From Gammaproteobacteria bacterium (lineage in GTDB: Bacteria > Pseudomonadota > Gammaproteobacteria > GRL18), in assembly GCA_026196615.1 (NCBI GenBank), contig JAPHSW010000281.1, positions 1 to 37,197 of the forward strand: a DNA stretch of 37,197 bases, in the 5' to 3' direction. A program made the translations under genes and the position numbers. Under the pieces are notes generated by a model. That model did no database searches, was not told the origin of the DNA, and saw nothing but the letters and a program-made list of their open reading frames with translations. Positions 8,407-16,263 of this stretch are shown here, piece after piece; position 1 is the first letter of the stretch; each line of letters begins with the position of its first letter.

Positions 8407-8435
8407 ATTATAATGATAACCATTCTCATTTGCAA
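8407..8435 (-). promoter_or_regulatory. sigma-70-like promoter of the siderophore porin
   Basis: On the minus strand TTGCAA (8435-8430) and a perfect TATAAT (8412-8407) are separated by 17 bases. Transcription would start near 8400 and leave a short leader of about 26 bases. The spacer is occupied almost entirely by a Fur box, so repressor binding would exclude RNA polymerase. Confidence 0.75.
8414..8428 (-). promoter_or_regulatory. Fur box
   Basis: TGATAACCATTCTCA matches 13 of 15 positions of the Fur consensus TGATAATCATTATCA. It lies exactly between the -35 and -10 elements of the porin promoter. This predicts iron-dependent repression of the LbtU-like porin. Confidence 0.82.
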
Positions 8436-8484
8436 CAAAAAAGGTAAGAATTGTTTACTAATAAAGAAATTGAAAGAAAAAGAC

Positions 8485-8514
8485 ACACACCAAATGACAC
8501 ATTATTTGGTGTGT
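8485..8514 (-). terminator. rho-independent terminator of the DUF302 gene
   Basis: ACACACCAAAT (8485-8495) and ATTTGGTGTGT (8504-8514) form a perfect 11-bp stem with an 8-base loop. In the leftward direction the stem is followed by GTCTTTTTCTTTC, a U-rich tail. It begins 21 bases beyond the DUF302 stop codon and insulates that gene from the Fur-controlled porin promoter just beyond. Confidence 0.8.
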
Positions 8515-8535
8515 AAATACTTACAGGAGAATGCT

Positions 8536-8925
8536 CTAGCCTTTAATCACAGCCATTATACGCTCAAAAATTTCACGCACTTCTGCCGCCATTCCTTCCA
8601 TTTCAGGTTTATTCACAACGGTGAACATAGCTGCTGGATCCACAATAGCAACGGTTGTTGTTCCATCTTCTCCTTCACGAACAACTACATTACAAGGCAG
8701 TAATAAACCTAAATCAGGTTCAGCCTGAAGTGCTTTGTTTGCCAATACAGGATTACAAGCGCCTAAAATTTTATAAGGTCTACGATCAACATCAATTTTT
8801 TTCTTAAGCACAGCTTTAACATCAATTTCAGTCAATACACCAAAACCTTCTGCTTTAAGAGCTTCAATTGCTTTTTGCTCAGCTTCTTCCATACCACAAT
8901 CAACTGTTACATGAATACCGTACAT
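8536..8925 (-). CDS. DUF302 domain protein
   Basis: A 129-residue protein that is a whole DUF302 (COG3439) domain, a small alpha/beta fold of unknown biochemical role often found in sulfur-oxidising and other chemolithotrophic bacteria. Recognisable elements are the start YGIHVTVDCGMEEAEQKAI (2-20), LKAEGFGVLTEIDV (23-36), YKILGACNPVLANKAL (51-66) and LGLLLPCNVVVRE (73-85). The conserved cysteines C57 and C79 are typical of the family. There is no signal peptide. AGGAG precedes the ATG by 6 bases, and a strong terminator follows, so it appears to be transcribed alone or with the upstream 113-aa gene. Family assignment is firm; function is unknown. Confidence 0.9.
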   Translation of the reverse strand: MYGIHVTVDCGMEEAEQKAIEALKAEGFGVLTEIDVKAVLKKKIDVDRRPYKILGACNPVLANKALQAEPDLGLLLPCNVVVREGEDGTTTVAIVDPAAMFTVVNKPEMEGMAAEVREIFERIMAVIKG

Positions 8926-9095
8926 TTTTTTCTCCTATTAATACGAGTCATTAAGTGACTTATAATTCTTTGGTTAAATATAAAAATTAGTAACTAATAT
9001 GCTGTTCTGATTTCAAAAAATCAAGCGTTTTCTTATGAAGGACATGACCACGGGTTTTAAAATTTCGACATGTAATGAAGCTAAGCAGGAAAAGC

Positions 9096-9135
9096 TAAAC
9101 CATTATTTTTGATAAATAACAGAGATAATGGTTTA
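9096..9135 (-). terminator. hairpin beyond the 113-aa gene, possible terminator
   Basis: TAAACCATTAT (9096-9106) is the exact reverse complement of ATAATGGTTTA (9125-9135). Four more inner pairs, two of them G-U, extend the stem. Read leftward it lies 41 bases past the stop of the 113-aa gene and is followed by GCTTTTCC, a short T-run, so it is a moderate terminator candidate. The rest of the 250-base interval 8926-9175 shows nothing else that I can name. Confidence 0.45.
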
Positions 9136-9175
9136 ACTCAAAAAAAAGAATTGTTGGGGTATGAAAATTTGGAAC

Positions 9176-9517
9176 CTAATGAGGTAAAAGCTGTGCGGCA
9201 TCTTGCTGGTTAAAGAAATGTCCCATGACTACATAACCTTTTTCGATACTATCCTTTAGTTTACATTCACTTTTATCAATGTTGCATAAGAGCCATTTAC
9301 TGGGTAAGAAATCAACCCGATGAACAGGAGCCAATGTACCATCTTCTTCGCAGGATAGATGAGTTTCACCACTGGAGGTATGACGAAAAGCAGGTAATAT
9401 CCCCATAAATCGCTTATAAACTCTGGCTTGATTATCGTCTTTCTCAACTGATGTCTGCTTGTTTTCAAGCGTATTAAATTGCTCACCTGATGAAATAGCT
9501 TCATTATTAAAGCTCAT
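9176..9517 (-). CDS. hypothetical protein, 113 aa
   Basis: I do not recognise this family. The gene looks real: a GAGGAAG ribosome site sits about 6 bases before the ATG, and nothing else uses the interval. The N-terminal 30 residues are polar and probably disordered (Ser/Gln/Lys rich). The central part is compact and distinctive, with YKRFMGILPAFRHTSSGE near 34-51, followed by HLS, an EEDG turn, and APVHRVDFLPSKWLL near 63-77. Two cysteines (78 and 85) flank a charged linker. No signal peptide or membrane span is seen. Its closest neighbour is the DUF302 gene, 250 bases downstream on the same strand. No function is proposed. Confidence 0.65.
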   Translation of the reverse strand: MSFNNEAISSGEQFNTLENKQTSVEKDDNQARVYKRFMGILPAFRHTSSGETHLSCEEDGTLAPVHRVDFLPSKWLLCNIDKSECKLKDSIEKGYVVMGHFFNQQDAAQLLPH

Positions 9518-9677
9518 AACACTTCCTCACCGCTATTATTAACTGTTTTCTTATAACAAATTTACTTTTAAATATAAGTTAATAATAGCTCAAATATGAA
9601 AAAAAACTTAGAAATTATCATTTTATACGTTTTTATTTAAAAAAAAACAATAAAAACATCGTATTCCATTGATAATA

Positions 9678-10436
9678 TTAAATTTTTACACTTAATATTT
9701 CTCGCATTTGTTGAAGAGAATTCTTTGATAATGTCTTCCGTGTCATATTTTCAGAGCTTATATAGGATGTAAAATAGATATCTGCCGTGATATGATCAAA
9801 TCCTAAAACAGTCCATAAGTTACCCAGCATACTTCCCTTCCCTGTAAATGGAATGTGAGGTGATAGACTATCATCTACTTTATAGACAATAACAATTGGT
9901 TGAACTCCCAAAGGGATATCATTTTCAGATGAGCTGATGACAGATTGAAATAAGCCTGGATAGAGGTGAGCAATCTCGCTACCATCACTTGTTGCTCCTT
10001 CAGGGAAAAGGGTCACTCGTTCACCTGCAGCGATTAAGTTATAAATCTGCTCATTTAAACGTCTAATATCAGAGATATTTCCTCTTTTTACAAATAAAGT
10101 ACCGACCTTAGTGCTTAACCAGCCGACAATAGGCCATTTTGATATTTCACTCATTGCAACAAAACGAGTTGGATAAATAGAGTTAAGTAATAAAATATCT
10201 TTCCATGAAATATGATTTGCCACCATCAATTGATTTTCAGGATGAATTTCACCATGAATCTTTTTTTCAATGTTTAAAAGCTGTACAAATTTATCAAACC
10301 AGTTCAGGACGATTTTTTTTTCTTTTTCACTCAATGAATCAACTTCATTCAAATGATAAACGACTTGTATAATCCCCCATAAGACATGCAGAATAATACG
10401 TATAAAGCGGTAGGATTTTTTGAAAAATAAAAACAT
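9678..10436 (-). CDS. PlsC-family lysophospholipid acyltransferase
   Basis: A 252-residue membrane-associated acyltransferase expected to acylate 1-acyl-glycerol-3-phosphate (or a related lyso-lipid) in phospholipid synthesis. The catalytic H75-x4-D80 pair is in VANHISWKDILLLNS, the second block is GTLFVKRG (112-119), and the FPEGATSDG block (144-152) binds the acceptor phosphate. Residues 8-28 form an N-terminal hydrophobic anchor (FIRIILHVLWGIIQVVYHL). Length and motifs match single-domain PlsC proteins. Because no other lipid genes are nearby, it could equally be an ornithine-lipid or other accessory acyltransferase. The ribosome site (AGGGA) lies further than usual from the ATG (about 14 bases). 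Confidence 0.87.
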   Translation of the reverse strand: MFLFFKKSYRFIRIILHVLWGIIQVVYHLNEVDSLSEKEKKIVLNWFDKFVQLLNIEKKIHGEIHPENQLMVANHISWKDILLLNSIYPTRFVAMSEISKWPIVGWLSTKVGTLFVKRGNISDIRRLNEQIYNLIAAGERVTLFPEGATSDGSEIAHLYPGLFQSVISSSENDIPLGVQPIVIVYKVDDSLSPHIPFTGKGSMLGNLWTVLGFDHITADIYFTSYISSENMTRKTLSKNSLQQMREILSVKI

Positions 10437-10534
10437 CTGAAGTTCATTTTCCCTGTATAATGATTCTCTTACTAATTAATAATTGATTTAGCAAACTCGA
10501 AACCTAAGAAAGAATATAAAATTTAACTGAGCTC

Positions 10535-10966
10535 ATGGCAAATTTTTGGGAAAATAAAACACTGAGTGAATTAACTCAGAATGAGTGGGAACAGCTTTGT
10601 GATGGGTGTGCAAAATGCTGTCTGCATAAAGTTGAAGATGAGGATACGGGTATTATCTATGGCACCAATATCGTCTGTCAGTATCTCAATACAGAAACTT
10701 GTCAGTGTGGTAATTATACTGAACGCAGCATTCTAGTGCCTGAATGCGTAACACTCAAAAATGATAATTTAGAACAAGTCTACTTCATGCCTTCCACCTG
10801 CAGTTATCGTCTTTTGGCTGAAGGTAAGCCTTTACCTCAGTGGCATCCTTTGGTAACAGGTCATAAAGACTCCGTACATGATTCAGGTCATTCTATTCGC
10901 GGCAAAGTGATTTCTGAATTAGAAGCAGATGATATAATGCATCATTTAACAGGAGAATGGGAATAG
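10535..10966 (+). CDS. YcgN/UPF0260 cysteine-cluster protein
   Basis: A small (143-residue) cytoplasmic protein of the UPF0260 family. It carries the characteristic cysteine cluster LCDGCAKCCLHK (C22, C25, C28, C29), then C48 in IVCQYL, C56 and C58 in ETCQCGNY, C71 in VPECV and C89 in PSTCSYR. Such clusters suggest iron-sulfur or zinc binding, but the biochemical role is not established. The gene is divergent from the plsC homologue with 98 bases between them, and convergent with the copper pump, with a 48-base gap in which no strong terminator hairpin is seen. Confidence 0.9.
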   Translation: MANFWENKTLSELTQNEWEQLCDGCAKCCLHKVEDEDTGIIYGTNIVCQYLNTETCQCGNYTERSILVPECVTLKNDNLEQVYFMPSTCSYRLLAEGKPLPQWHPLVTGHKDSVHDSGHSIRGKVISELEADDIMHHLTGEWE

Positions 10967-11014
10967 AAGCAACATGCCTCTTCACCATTCTTCTTTAACT
11001 ACCTTTTTTACATT

Positions 11015-14000
11015 TCATTTACTGCTTCTTAACAATCGACCATGATAAAGTAAAAATATTGCTGGTATTATCAATAACGTTAGAAGCATAGCACTAATCA
11101 TACCTCCAACCATAGGAGCTGCAATACGTTGCATCACTTCAGAACCTGTTCCTGTGGTCAACATGATAGGCAGTAAACCAGCAATAATAGCAGCGACAGT
11201 CATCACTTTGGGTCTAATTCTTAACAAAGCACCTTCAACAATAGCATCAATTAACTCAGCATGAGTGACATCACGATTCAAGCTATGAGCATGACAAAGT
11301 CTTTCTTCCCAGGAATTCTTCAAGTACACCAACATAATAACCCCAGTTTCTGCGGCAACGCCAGCCAGAGCAATAAAACCTATCCAGACAGCCACTGAAA
11401 AATTAAAATCTAATAGATATAATAACCATATTCCCCCCACTAGTGCCATGGGTAATGCACCTAATATCATTAAGACATCCGCAAAATTTTTAAAATTCAA
11501 ATACAACAGTACAATAATGATCATAAGAGTCAGCGGAACAACAACAGCCATACGCTCTTTTGCTCTTATCAGATATTCAAACTGCCCCGACCATGACAGT
11601 GAATAACCTGCTGGTAGTTGTAAATTATCTTGTAAATATTGCTTTGCTTCCTCTACATAAGAACCTATATCACGATCACTAATATCTACAAAAACCCAGC
11701 CATTAAGACGAGCATTTTCACTTTTGATCATTGGTGGCCCTGTTTCATAGCGAATATCTGCAACATCACCCAGAGGAATTTGCGCACCATTTTTTGCGAT
11801 CACTGGTAAAAGGTTAATTGATTCAACAGAATCACGTGTCACTTGAGGGTAGCGTATATTAATCGGATAACGCTCCAGCCCTTCAACACTTTCACTAATA
11901 TTGAGTCCCCCAATCGCACTGCCTACAACAGTCTGAATGTCTTTAACTGTTAAACCAAGACGAGCAGCCTTAATTCGATTAATATCCACTGTAATATAAC
12001 GCCCATTATTCGCTTTATCTGCAAAGACTGATAATGTACCAGGCACCTCTTTTAACAACCCCTCAATATTACTACCAATCACTTCAATGATACTCAAATC
12101 ACTTCCCGCAATCTTAATTCCAATTGGCGTTTTGATACCCGTCGATAACATATCAATTCGAGTTTTGATAGGCATAACCCAGGCGTTACTCAAACTGGGA
12201 ATTTTAACCACTTTATTTAATTCTTTTTTTAGCTGCTCCAAATCCATGCCATCTCGCCACTCTTCTCTGGGTTTGAGTCGAATAAGTGTTTCTATCATGG
12301 TTAGTGGTGCAGGATCGGTTGCCGTTTCTGCTCGACCAATTTTTCCAAATGCTTGTCGAACTTCGGGAACAGTCATAATTAACTTGTTAGTTTGTTGCAA
12401 CAGCTCTTTGGCTTTACCAATTGAGAGTCCAGGAAATGTGGTTGGCATATACATTAAATCCCCTTCATCTAAATCTGGCATAAATTCACTGCCAATTTTA
12501 TGATTAAGAGGCGCCCATCCCATAATTGGCCAAAGAGCAGAACATGTGACGAGTATCGAAAACAAAATAACCGTTTTAGGCAATTTTAAAACTAATTTAA
12601 TGAAGGGTTTATACGAAGCAATCAAAAGTCGATTAATAGGGTTACTGCTTTCTTTAACAATATGTCCTCGAATAAAATACCCCATTAAAACGGGTACCAG
12701 TGTAATCGATAATGCTGCAGAAGCTGCCATTGCATAAGTTTTTGTATAAGCCAATGGTGAGAACAGCTTGCCTTCTTGAGCTTGCAAAGCAAATACAGGC
12801 ACAAAGCTCACTGTAATAATTAATAACGAAAAAAACAGAGGTGGACCCACCTCTTTTGAAGCTAACAGGATTATCTGCCAACGATTTTTATCTGTTACTT
12901 CCTGCTTTTCAAAGTGTTTGTGAACATTTTCCAACATAACAATAGTCGCATCTACCATCGCACCAATGGCAATAGCAATTCCTCCAAGCGACATAATGTT
13001 AGCAGTGATACCCTGTGCATTCATTATCATAAATGCTGTAAGGATCCCAATGGGTAAACTGATAACGACAACAAATACTGACCGTATATGAAATAAAAAA
13101 ATCAGGCAAACAAGTGCAACCACAATAAATTCTTCGATAAGCTTATGCTTCAGATTATCAACTGCATTATTAATTAAAGTCGAGCGATCATAAGTTTCTA
13201 CAATTTCCACACCTTCGGGCAGCCCCTGACGAAGGGTGTTTAATTTCTCTTTCACTGCATCAATAACATCCAGAGCATTTTCTCCAAAACGCATCACCAC
13301 AATGCCACCAACAGTTTCACCTTCTCCATCTAATTCTGCAATTCCACGACGCATTTGTGGACCCAAACGAATTTCAGCAATATCCCGTAAAAGCAGTGGA
13401 ACACCTTTGTTATTCACTTGAATAACAATCTCTTCGAGATCTGCCACACTGGAAATATAACCTTTACTGCGAACCATATATTCTGCTTCAGCCATTTCAA
13501 TAACTGAGCCACCAACTTCACTATTAGCACTTTTTATTGCCTGAATCACTTGCTCCAAAGGCAGACTGTACGCTCTCAATTTATAGGGATTCATAACAAT
13601 TTGATATTGTTTAACAAAACCGCCAACAGTAGCCACCTCTGCAACACCCGCCACAGACTGTAGTTCAAATTTTAAGAACCAATCCTGAATACTTCGTAGC
13701 TCAGCCAAGTCATTTTTACCTGTTTTATCAACCAAAGCATATTCATAAACCCAACCTACACCACTGGCATCCGGACCCAGTTGAGTCTTTGCTTCTACAG
13801 GAAGGCTGGCTGACACTTGATTTAAATATTCAAGTACCCGAGAACGAGCCCAATAAAGATCGGTTCCATCTTCAAAGATAATATAGACATAAGAATCACC
13901 AAAAAAGGAGTATCCTCTAACAGTTGATGCCCCTGGAACAGCTAACATAGCAGTCGTTAAAGGGTAGGTTACCTGATCCTCAACAACTTGAGGGGCCTGG

Positions 14001-14164
14001 CCTGGATAGGTTGTCTTGATGATAACTTGTACATCTGATAAATCTGGAATCGCATCAATTGGTGTGGATTTAATAGATATTAAGCCACTGGCCGCAAGCA
14101 TTACAGATGCCATTAACACCAGTACTCTATTTTTTATCGACCATTCAATAATTTTTTCTATCAT
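11015..14164 (-). CDS. cusA: CusA-type copper/silver RND efflux pump
   Basis: Inner-membrane proton-driven pump of the heavy-metal-efflux RND family, 1049 residues from the ATG at 14164. The frame stays open upstream to 14227, but that part overlaps the adaptor gene. With the chosen start, the three substrate methionines M573 (LMYMPTTFPG), M623 (PLTMIETL) and M672 (RIDMLSTGIK) fall on the same numbers I recall for E. coli CusA. So do proton-relay residues D405 and E412 (GAMVDATIVMLEN) and E939. This supports both the start and a Cu(I)/Ag(I) rather than Zn/Co/Cd specificity. Twelve membrane spans are expected. It begins 13 bases after the adaptor stop, so the two form an operon. No outer-membrane CusC gene is present in the window. 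Confidence 0.93.
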   Translation of the reverse strand: MIEKIIEWSIKNRVLVLMASVMLAASGLISIKSTPIDAIPDLSDVQVIIKTTYPGQAPQVVEDQVTYPLTTAMLAVPGASTVRGYSFFGDSYVYIIFEDGTDLYWARSRVLEYLNQVSASLPVEAKTQLGPDASGVGWVYEYALVDKTGKNDLAELRSIQDWFLKFELQSVAGVAEVATVGGFVKQYQIVMNPYKLRAYSLPLEQVIQAIKSANSEVGGSVIEMAEAEYMVRSKGYISSVADLEEIVIQVNNKGVPLLLRDIAEIRLGPQMRRGIAELDGEGETVGGIVVMRFGENALDVIDAVKEKLNTLRQGLPEGVEIVETYDRSTLINNAVDNLKHKLIEEFIVVALVCLIFLFHIRSVFVVVISLPIGILTAFMIMNAQGITANIMSLGGIAIAIGAMVDATIVMLENVHKHFEKQEVTDKNRWQIILLASKEVGPPLFFSLLIITVSFVPVFALQAQEGKLFSPLAYTKTYAMAASAALSITLVPVLMGYFIRGHIVKESSNPINRLLIASYKPFIKLVLKLPKTVILFSILVTCSALWPIMGWAPLNHKIGSEFMPDLDEGDLMYMPTTFPGLSIGKAKELLQQTNKLIMTVPEVRQAFGKIGRAETATDPAPLTMIETLIRLKPREEWRDGMDLEQLKKELNKVVKIPSLSNAWVMPIKTRIDMLSTGIKTPIGIKIAGSDLSIIEVIGSNIEGLLKEVPGTLSVFADKANNGRYITVDINRIKAARLGLTVKDIQTVVGSAIGGLNISESVEGLERYPINIRYPQVTRDSVESINLLPVIAKNGAQIPLGDVADIRYETGPPMIKSENARLNGWVFVDISDRDIGSYVEEAKQYLQDNLQLPAGYSLSWSGQFEYLIRAKERMAVVVPLTLMIIIVLLYLNFKNFADVLMILGALPMALVGGIWLLYLLDFNFSVAVWIGFIALAGVAAETGVIMLVYLKNSWEERLCHAHSLNRDVTHAELIDAIVEGALLRIRPKVMTVAAIIAGLLPIMLTTGTGSEVMQRIAAPMVGGMISAMLLTLLIIPAIFLLYHGRLLRSSK

Positions 14165-14177
14165 ATTATTATCCAGC

Positions 14178-15548
14178 CTATTCCTGCATCCGAGAAAAAC
14201 TAGCCTTAAGACTGGCTTCCGAATCAATCAAAAATTGTGCTGAGATCACAATTTCCTCACCGGCCTGCAAGCCTGATAAAACAGTTACCTTATCATCGAC
14301 TTCAATATCTGTTTTTATTGACCTGGCCTGAAACATGCCGTCACCTAAAGCCACAATCACTCTTTCTTCTCGGCCATCTCGAATCACTGCTTGCTTGGGA
14401 ATTATTAATGCATCTTTTATTTGACCTGCATTTATGAAAACCTCAGCATACATGTCTTTTTTTAACTGATGGTTTTCATTAGGCACCCTTAGTCGAACTT
14501 TCAAACTACGAGTCATAGAATCCAGCTCTGGGTAGATGTAGTCTACTTTGCCCAGCCACTGCTTTTGAGGAAAAGCATTTAGGACAGCTTTCATATCCTG
14601 TCCTTCTTTGATCCAATTGGCTTGACGTTCAAAGACGCTGGCCTGGATCCAGACGTTTGTGAGATTAACTAGACTGATTAACTGGACACTGGGAGTCACA
14701 TACATACCATCACGCATCAGCATACTTTCAATAATTCCATCTTGAGGCGCATAAATTTTTAGCGTTTGAGTCACGTTTCGAGTCTTACGTAATTGATTCA
14801 GTTGACGTCGACTCATGCCTAGAGCAATCAAGTTACGTTCTGCAGCTCGGATGAGAGAATTACCATCTTTAACAGTAACACGTACAAAATCCTGCTGTGC
14901 ACGAATGATTTCTGGAGAATAAATTTCAACCAACAATTGCCCTTTTTTAACTCTATCACCAATAGCTCTTACCAATAGTCGCTCAACCCAACCTTCCGTA
15001 CGGATGTGAATATGTGAAATTGAATCTTCATCATAATCCACATATCCCACTGTTCTGACTTTACGCCACAGATCACCACGTTCTACTTGTGCTGTTTTAA
15101 CACCAATGTTTTGTTGCACTGCAGCATTAATTCTTACCACTCCATCAGCTTGGTTTTCTTCAGCATAAACAGGAACTAAATCCATTCCCATTGGTGATTG
15201 GCCTGGTTGATCTCGGCGGTAGTTGGGATCCATTGGAGCAACCCAGTAAAGTATTTTTTTCTCTTCATTCTTAGTATCAGAAACTGGAATTTCAACTTCT
15301 TGCTCAACTAAGTCCATTCCACAAATTGGGCAGCTCCCGGGTTCATTTTTAACAATTTGACCATGCATTGGACAAACATAAGTCGGATCTAAATGTTTTT
15401 CCGCATGTTCAAGAGCTGTTTCAGTGGAGGATTCAAGTACGTTCCCCACTATATTTTTCTGATAATAATCCAATATTTCATTTTTGTATGTTACACCTCC
15501 AACTAAGAGTGCAACGCTAGTGAGGATAAAAAGTGACCATTTCCACAT
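14178..15548 (-). CDS. cusB: CusB-like periplasmic adaptor of the copper efflux pump
   Basis: A 456-residue membrane-fusion protein that would link the CusA-like pump to an outer-membrane channel. Residues 5-18 are the membrane anchor or uncleaved signal. A heavy-metal-binding domain follows (YVCPMHGQ and CPICGMDLV, 57-81), with C59, C73 and C76 as likely ligands. A second, Cys-free Met motif is at 101-127 (VAPMDPNY, SPMGMDLVPVY), as in CusB proteins. The barrel-sandwich/lipoyl and helical hairpin regions come next (for example GWVERLLV, VRVTVKDGNSLIRAAERNL), then beta-barrel strands ending near 440. It lies between a small secreted Cys protein and cusA, all leftward. Confidence 0.92.
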   Translation of the reverse strand: MWKWSLFILTSVALLVGGVTYKNEILDYYQKNIVGNVLESSTETALEHAEKHLDPTYVCPMHGQIVKNEPGSCPICGMDLVEQEVEIPVSDTKNEEKKILYWVAPMDPNYRRDQPGQSPMGMDLVPVYAEENQADGVVRINAAVQQNIGVKTAQVERGDLWRKVRTVGYVDYDEDSISHIHIRTEGWVERLLVRAIGDRVKKGQLLVEIYSPEIIRAQQDFVRVTVKDGNSLIRAAERNLIALGMSRRQLNQLRKTRNVTQTLKIYAPQDGIIESMLMRDGMYVTPSVQLISLVNLTNVWIQASVFERQANWIKEGQDMKAVLNAFPQKQWLGKVDYIYPELDSMTRSLKVRLRVPNENHQLKKDMYAEVFINAGQIKDALIIPKQAVIRDGREERVIVALGDGMFQARSIKTDIEVDDKVTVLSGLQAGEEIVISAQFLIDSEASLKASFSRMQE

Positions 15549-15722
15549 AATTTTTCCATTCTTTATTCAATAAACGACAAGCAGACTCAAATCAAGAAGA
15601 GAGTGATGAATAGTATTACAAGGACACGCGTCTAAAATTTTTTCAGAAAAAATGAGAAAATCTAGTCATTTCAGTATAAAAATTAATCTTCTTGAATTAT
15701 TTTTTGGTGTGATAATCGTCGA

Positions 15723-16148
15723 TTAAATACGTAAAATACCAGTTAAAGCAAGTGGAGGGATTGTTTTCTTTTCGGAATTTTTTGAGAGTTGTGAAGGGTG
15801 AGTGATAACATTTAACTGACTAACAGATAACGTAGCAGGAATTTCAAATAGTAAAAATGATTCAGTATCAATCGAATCAATAGCTAAAACCAAACTATCA
15901 GATGTAATGCTATGAACATTTTGACAAAGTTCGGTATTCATGGAGTTATCTGGACAATAATTGCACTCATCCATATTGGCATGCACAGCTTCAATGGTGG
16001 CTACATCAACTGCTTCAAAACCATTGCTTGCCATCATATTGTTCGCCATAACACAGGGCGAAACAGCCATAGATAACCACACAAACAACAACATACCCAA
16101 AAGAGTACGTCCAAATGTTTGTGATCTTAGTCTGAATTGGTTTAGCAA
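15723..16148 (-). CDS. small secreted Cys-containing protein of the copper cluster (CopL/DUF2946-like)
   Basis: The 141-residue product starts at TTG, with GGAAAG just upstream. The nearby ATG at 16159 is out of frame and hits a stop after five codons. An arginine-bearing N-region, a hydrophobic core (LLGMLLFVWLSMAVSPCVMA, 17-36) and an AxA-like site make a signal peptide. The mature part has a Cys/Met motif MDECNYCPDN (59-68) and C75, then a low-complexity tail ending PPLALTGILRI. This layout resembles small exported metal-associated proteins (CopL, DUF2946) found next to copper efflux genes, but the match is by architecture only. It lies 174 bases upstream of the adaptor gene. Confidence 0.55.
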   Translation of the reverse strand: MLNQFRLRSQTFGRTLLGMLLFVWLSMAVSPCVMANNMMASNGFEAVDVATIEAVHANMDECNYCPDNSMNTELCQNVHSITSDSLVLAIDSIDTESFLLFEIPATLSVSQLNVITHPSQLSKNSEKKTIPPLALTGILRI

Positions 16149-16151
16149 AAT

Positions 16152-16157
16152 CTTTCC
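16152..16157 (-). promoter_or_regulatory. ribosome binding site supporting a TTG start
   Basis: GGAAAG on the minus strand, 3 bases before the TTG at 16148 (6 bases counting from GGA). It decides the start of the small secreted Cys protein, because no in-frame ATG occurs until residue 19, inside the signal peptide. Confidence 0.5.
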
Positions 16158-16182
16158 ATCTTTCTCAGATTAATAAAAGTTT

Positions 16183-16210
16183 AATATAAGGGAGTCTACC
16201 ATATCTGCAA
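16183..16210 (-). promoter_or_regulatory. weak promoter candidate for the copper efflux genes
   Basis: TTGCAG (16210-16205) and TATATT (16188-16183) on the minus strand are spaced by 16 bases, about 35 bases before the TTG start. The -35 match is poor. I could not identify a CueR-type dyad in the spacer. Confidence 0.28.
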
Positions 16211-16263
16211 ACAACATCAAAATACGTAACGGTACTTACTATTTGAAAAATACAGCAAAACAA

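Noticed and set aside
9629-9657. Hairpin GTTTTTATT / AATAAAAAC as a terminator of the PlsC-like gene
   Set aside because: The stem is nearly all A-T in an A/T-run region, and no T-tract follows in the leftward direction.
12087-12503. 138-codon open frame on the plus strand inside the CusA-like gene
   Set aside because: Antisense shadow of a strongly conserved pump gene; no ribosome site and no recognisable product.
14165-14227. Upstream in-frame start for the CusA-like pump
   Set aside because: It would overlap the adaptor gene and add 21 basic, non-conserved residues; the ATG at 14164 restores E. coli CusA numbering of the methionine triad and proton-relay residues.
15215-15222. GGCGGTAG, the ops/RfaH element of polysaccharide operons
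   Set aside because: It lies inside the CusB-like coding region on the plus strand, and no polysaccharide operon is read in that direction from it.
15637-15653. ATTTTTT-CAG-AAAAAAT hairpin between the secreted Cys protein and the CusB-like gene
   Set aside because: An A/T-only stem with a three-base loop is weak and common in this base composition; no terminator claim can be supported.
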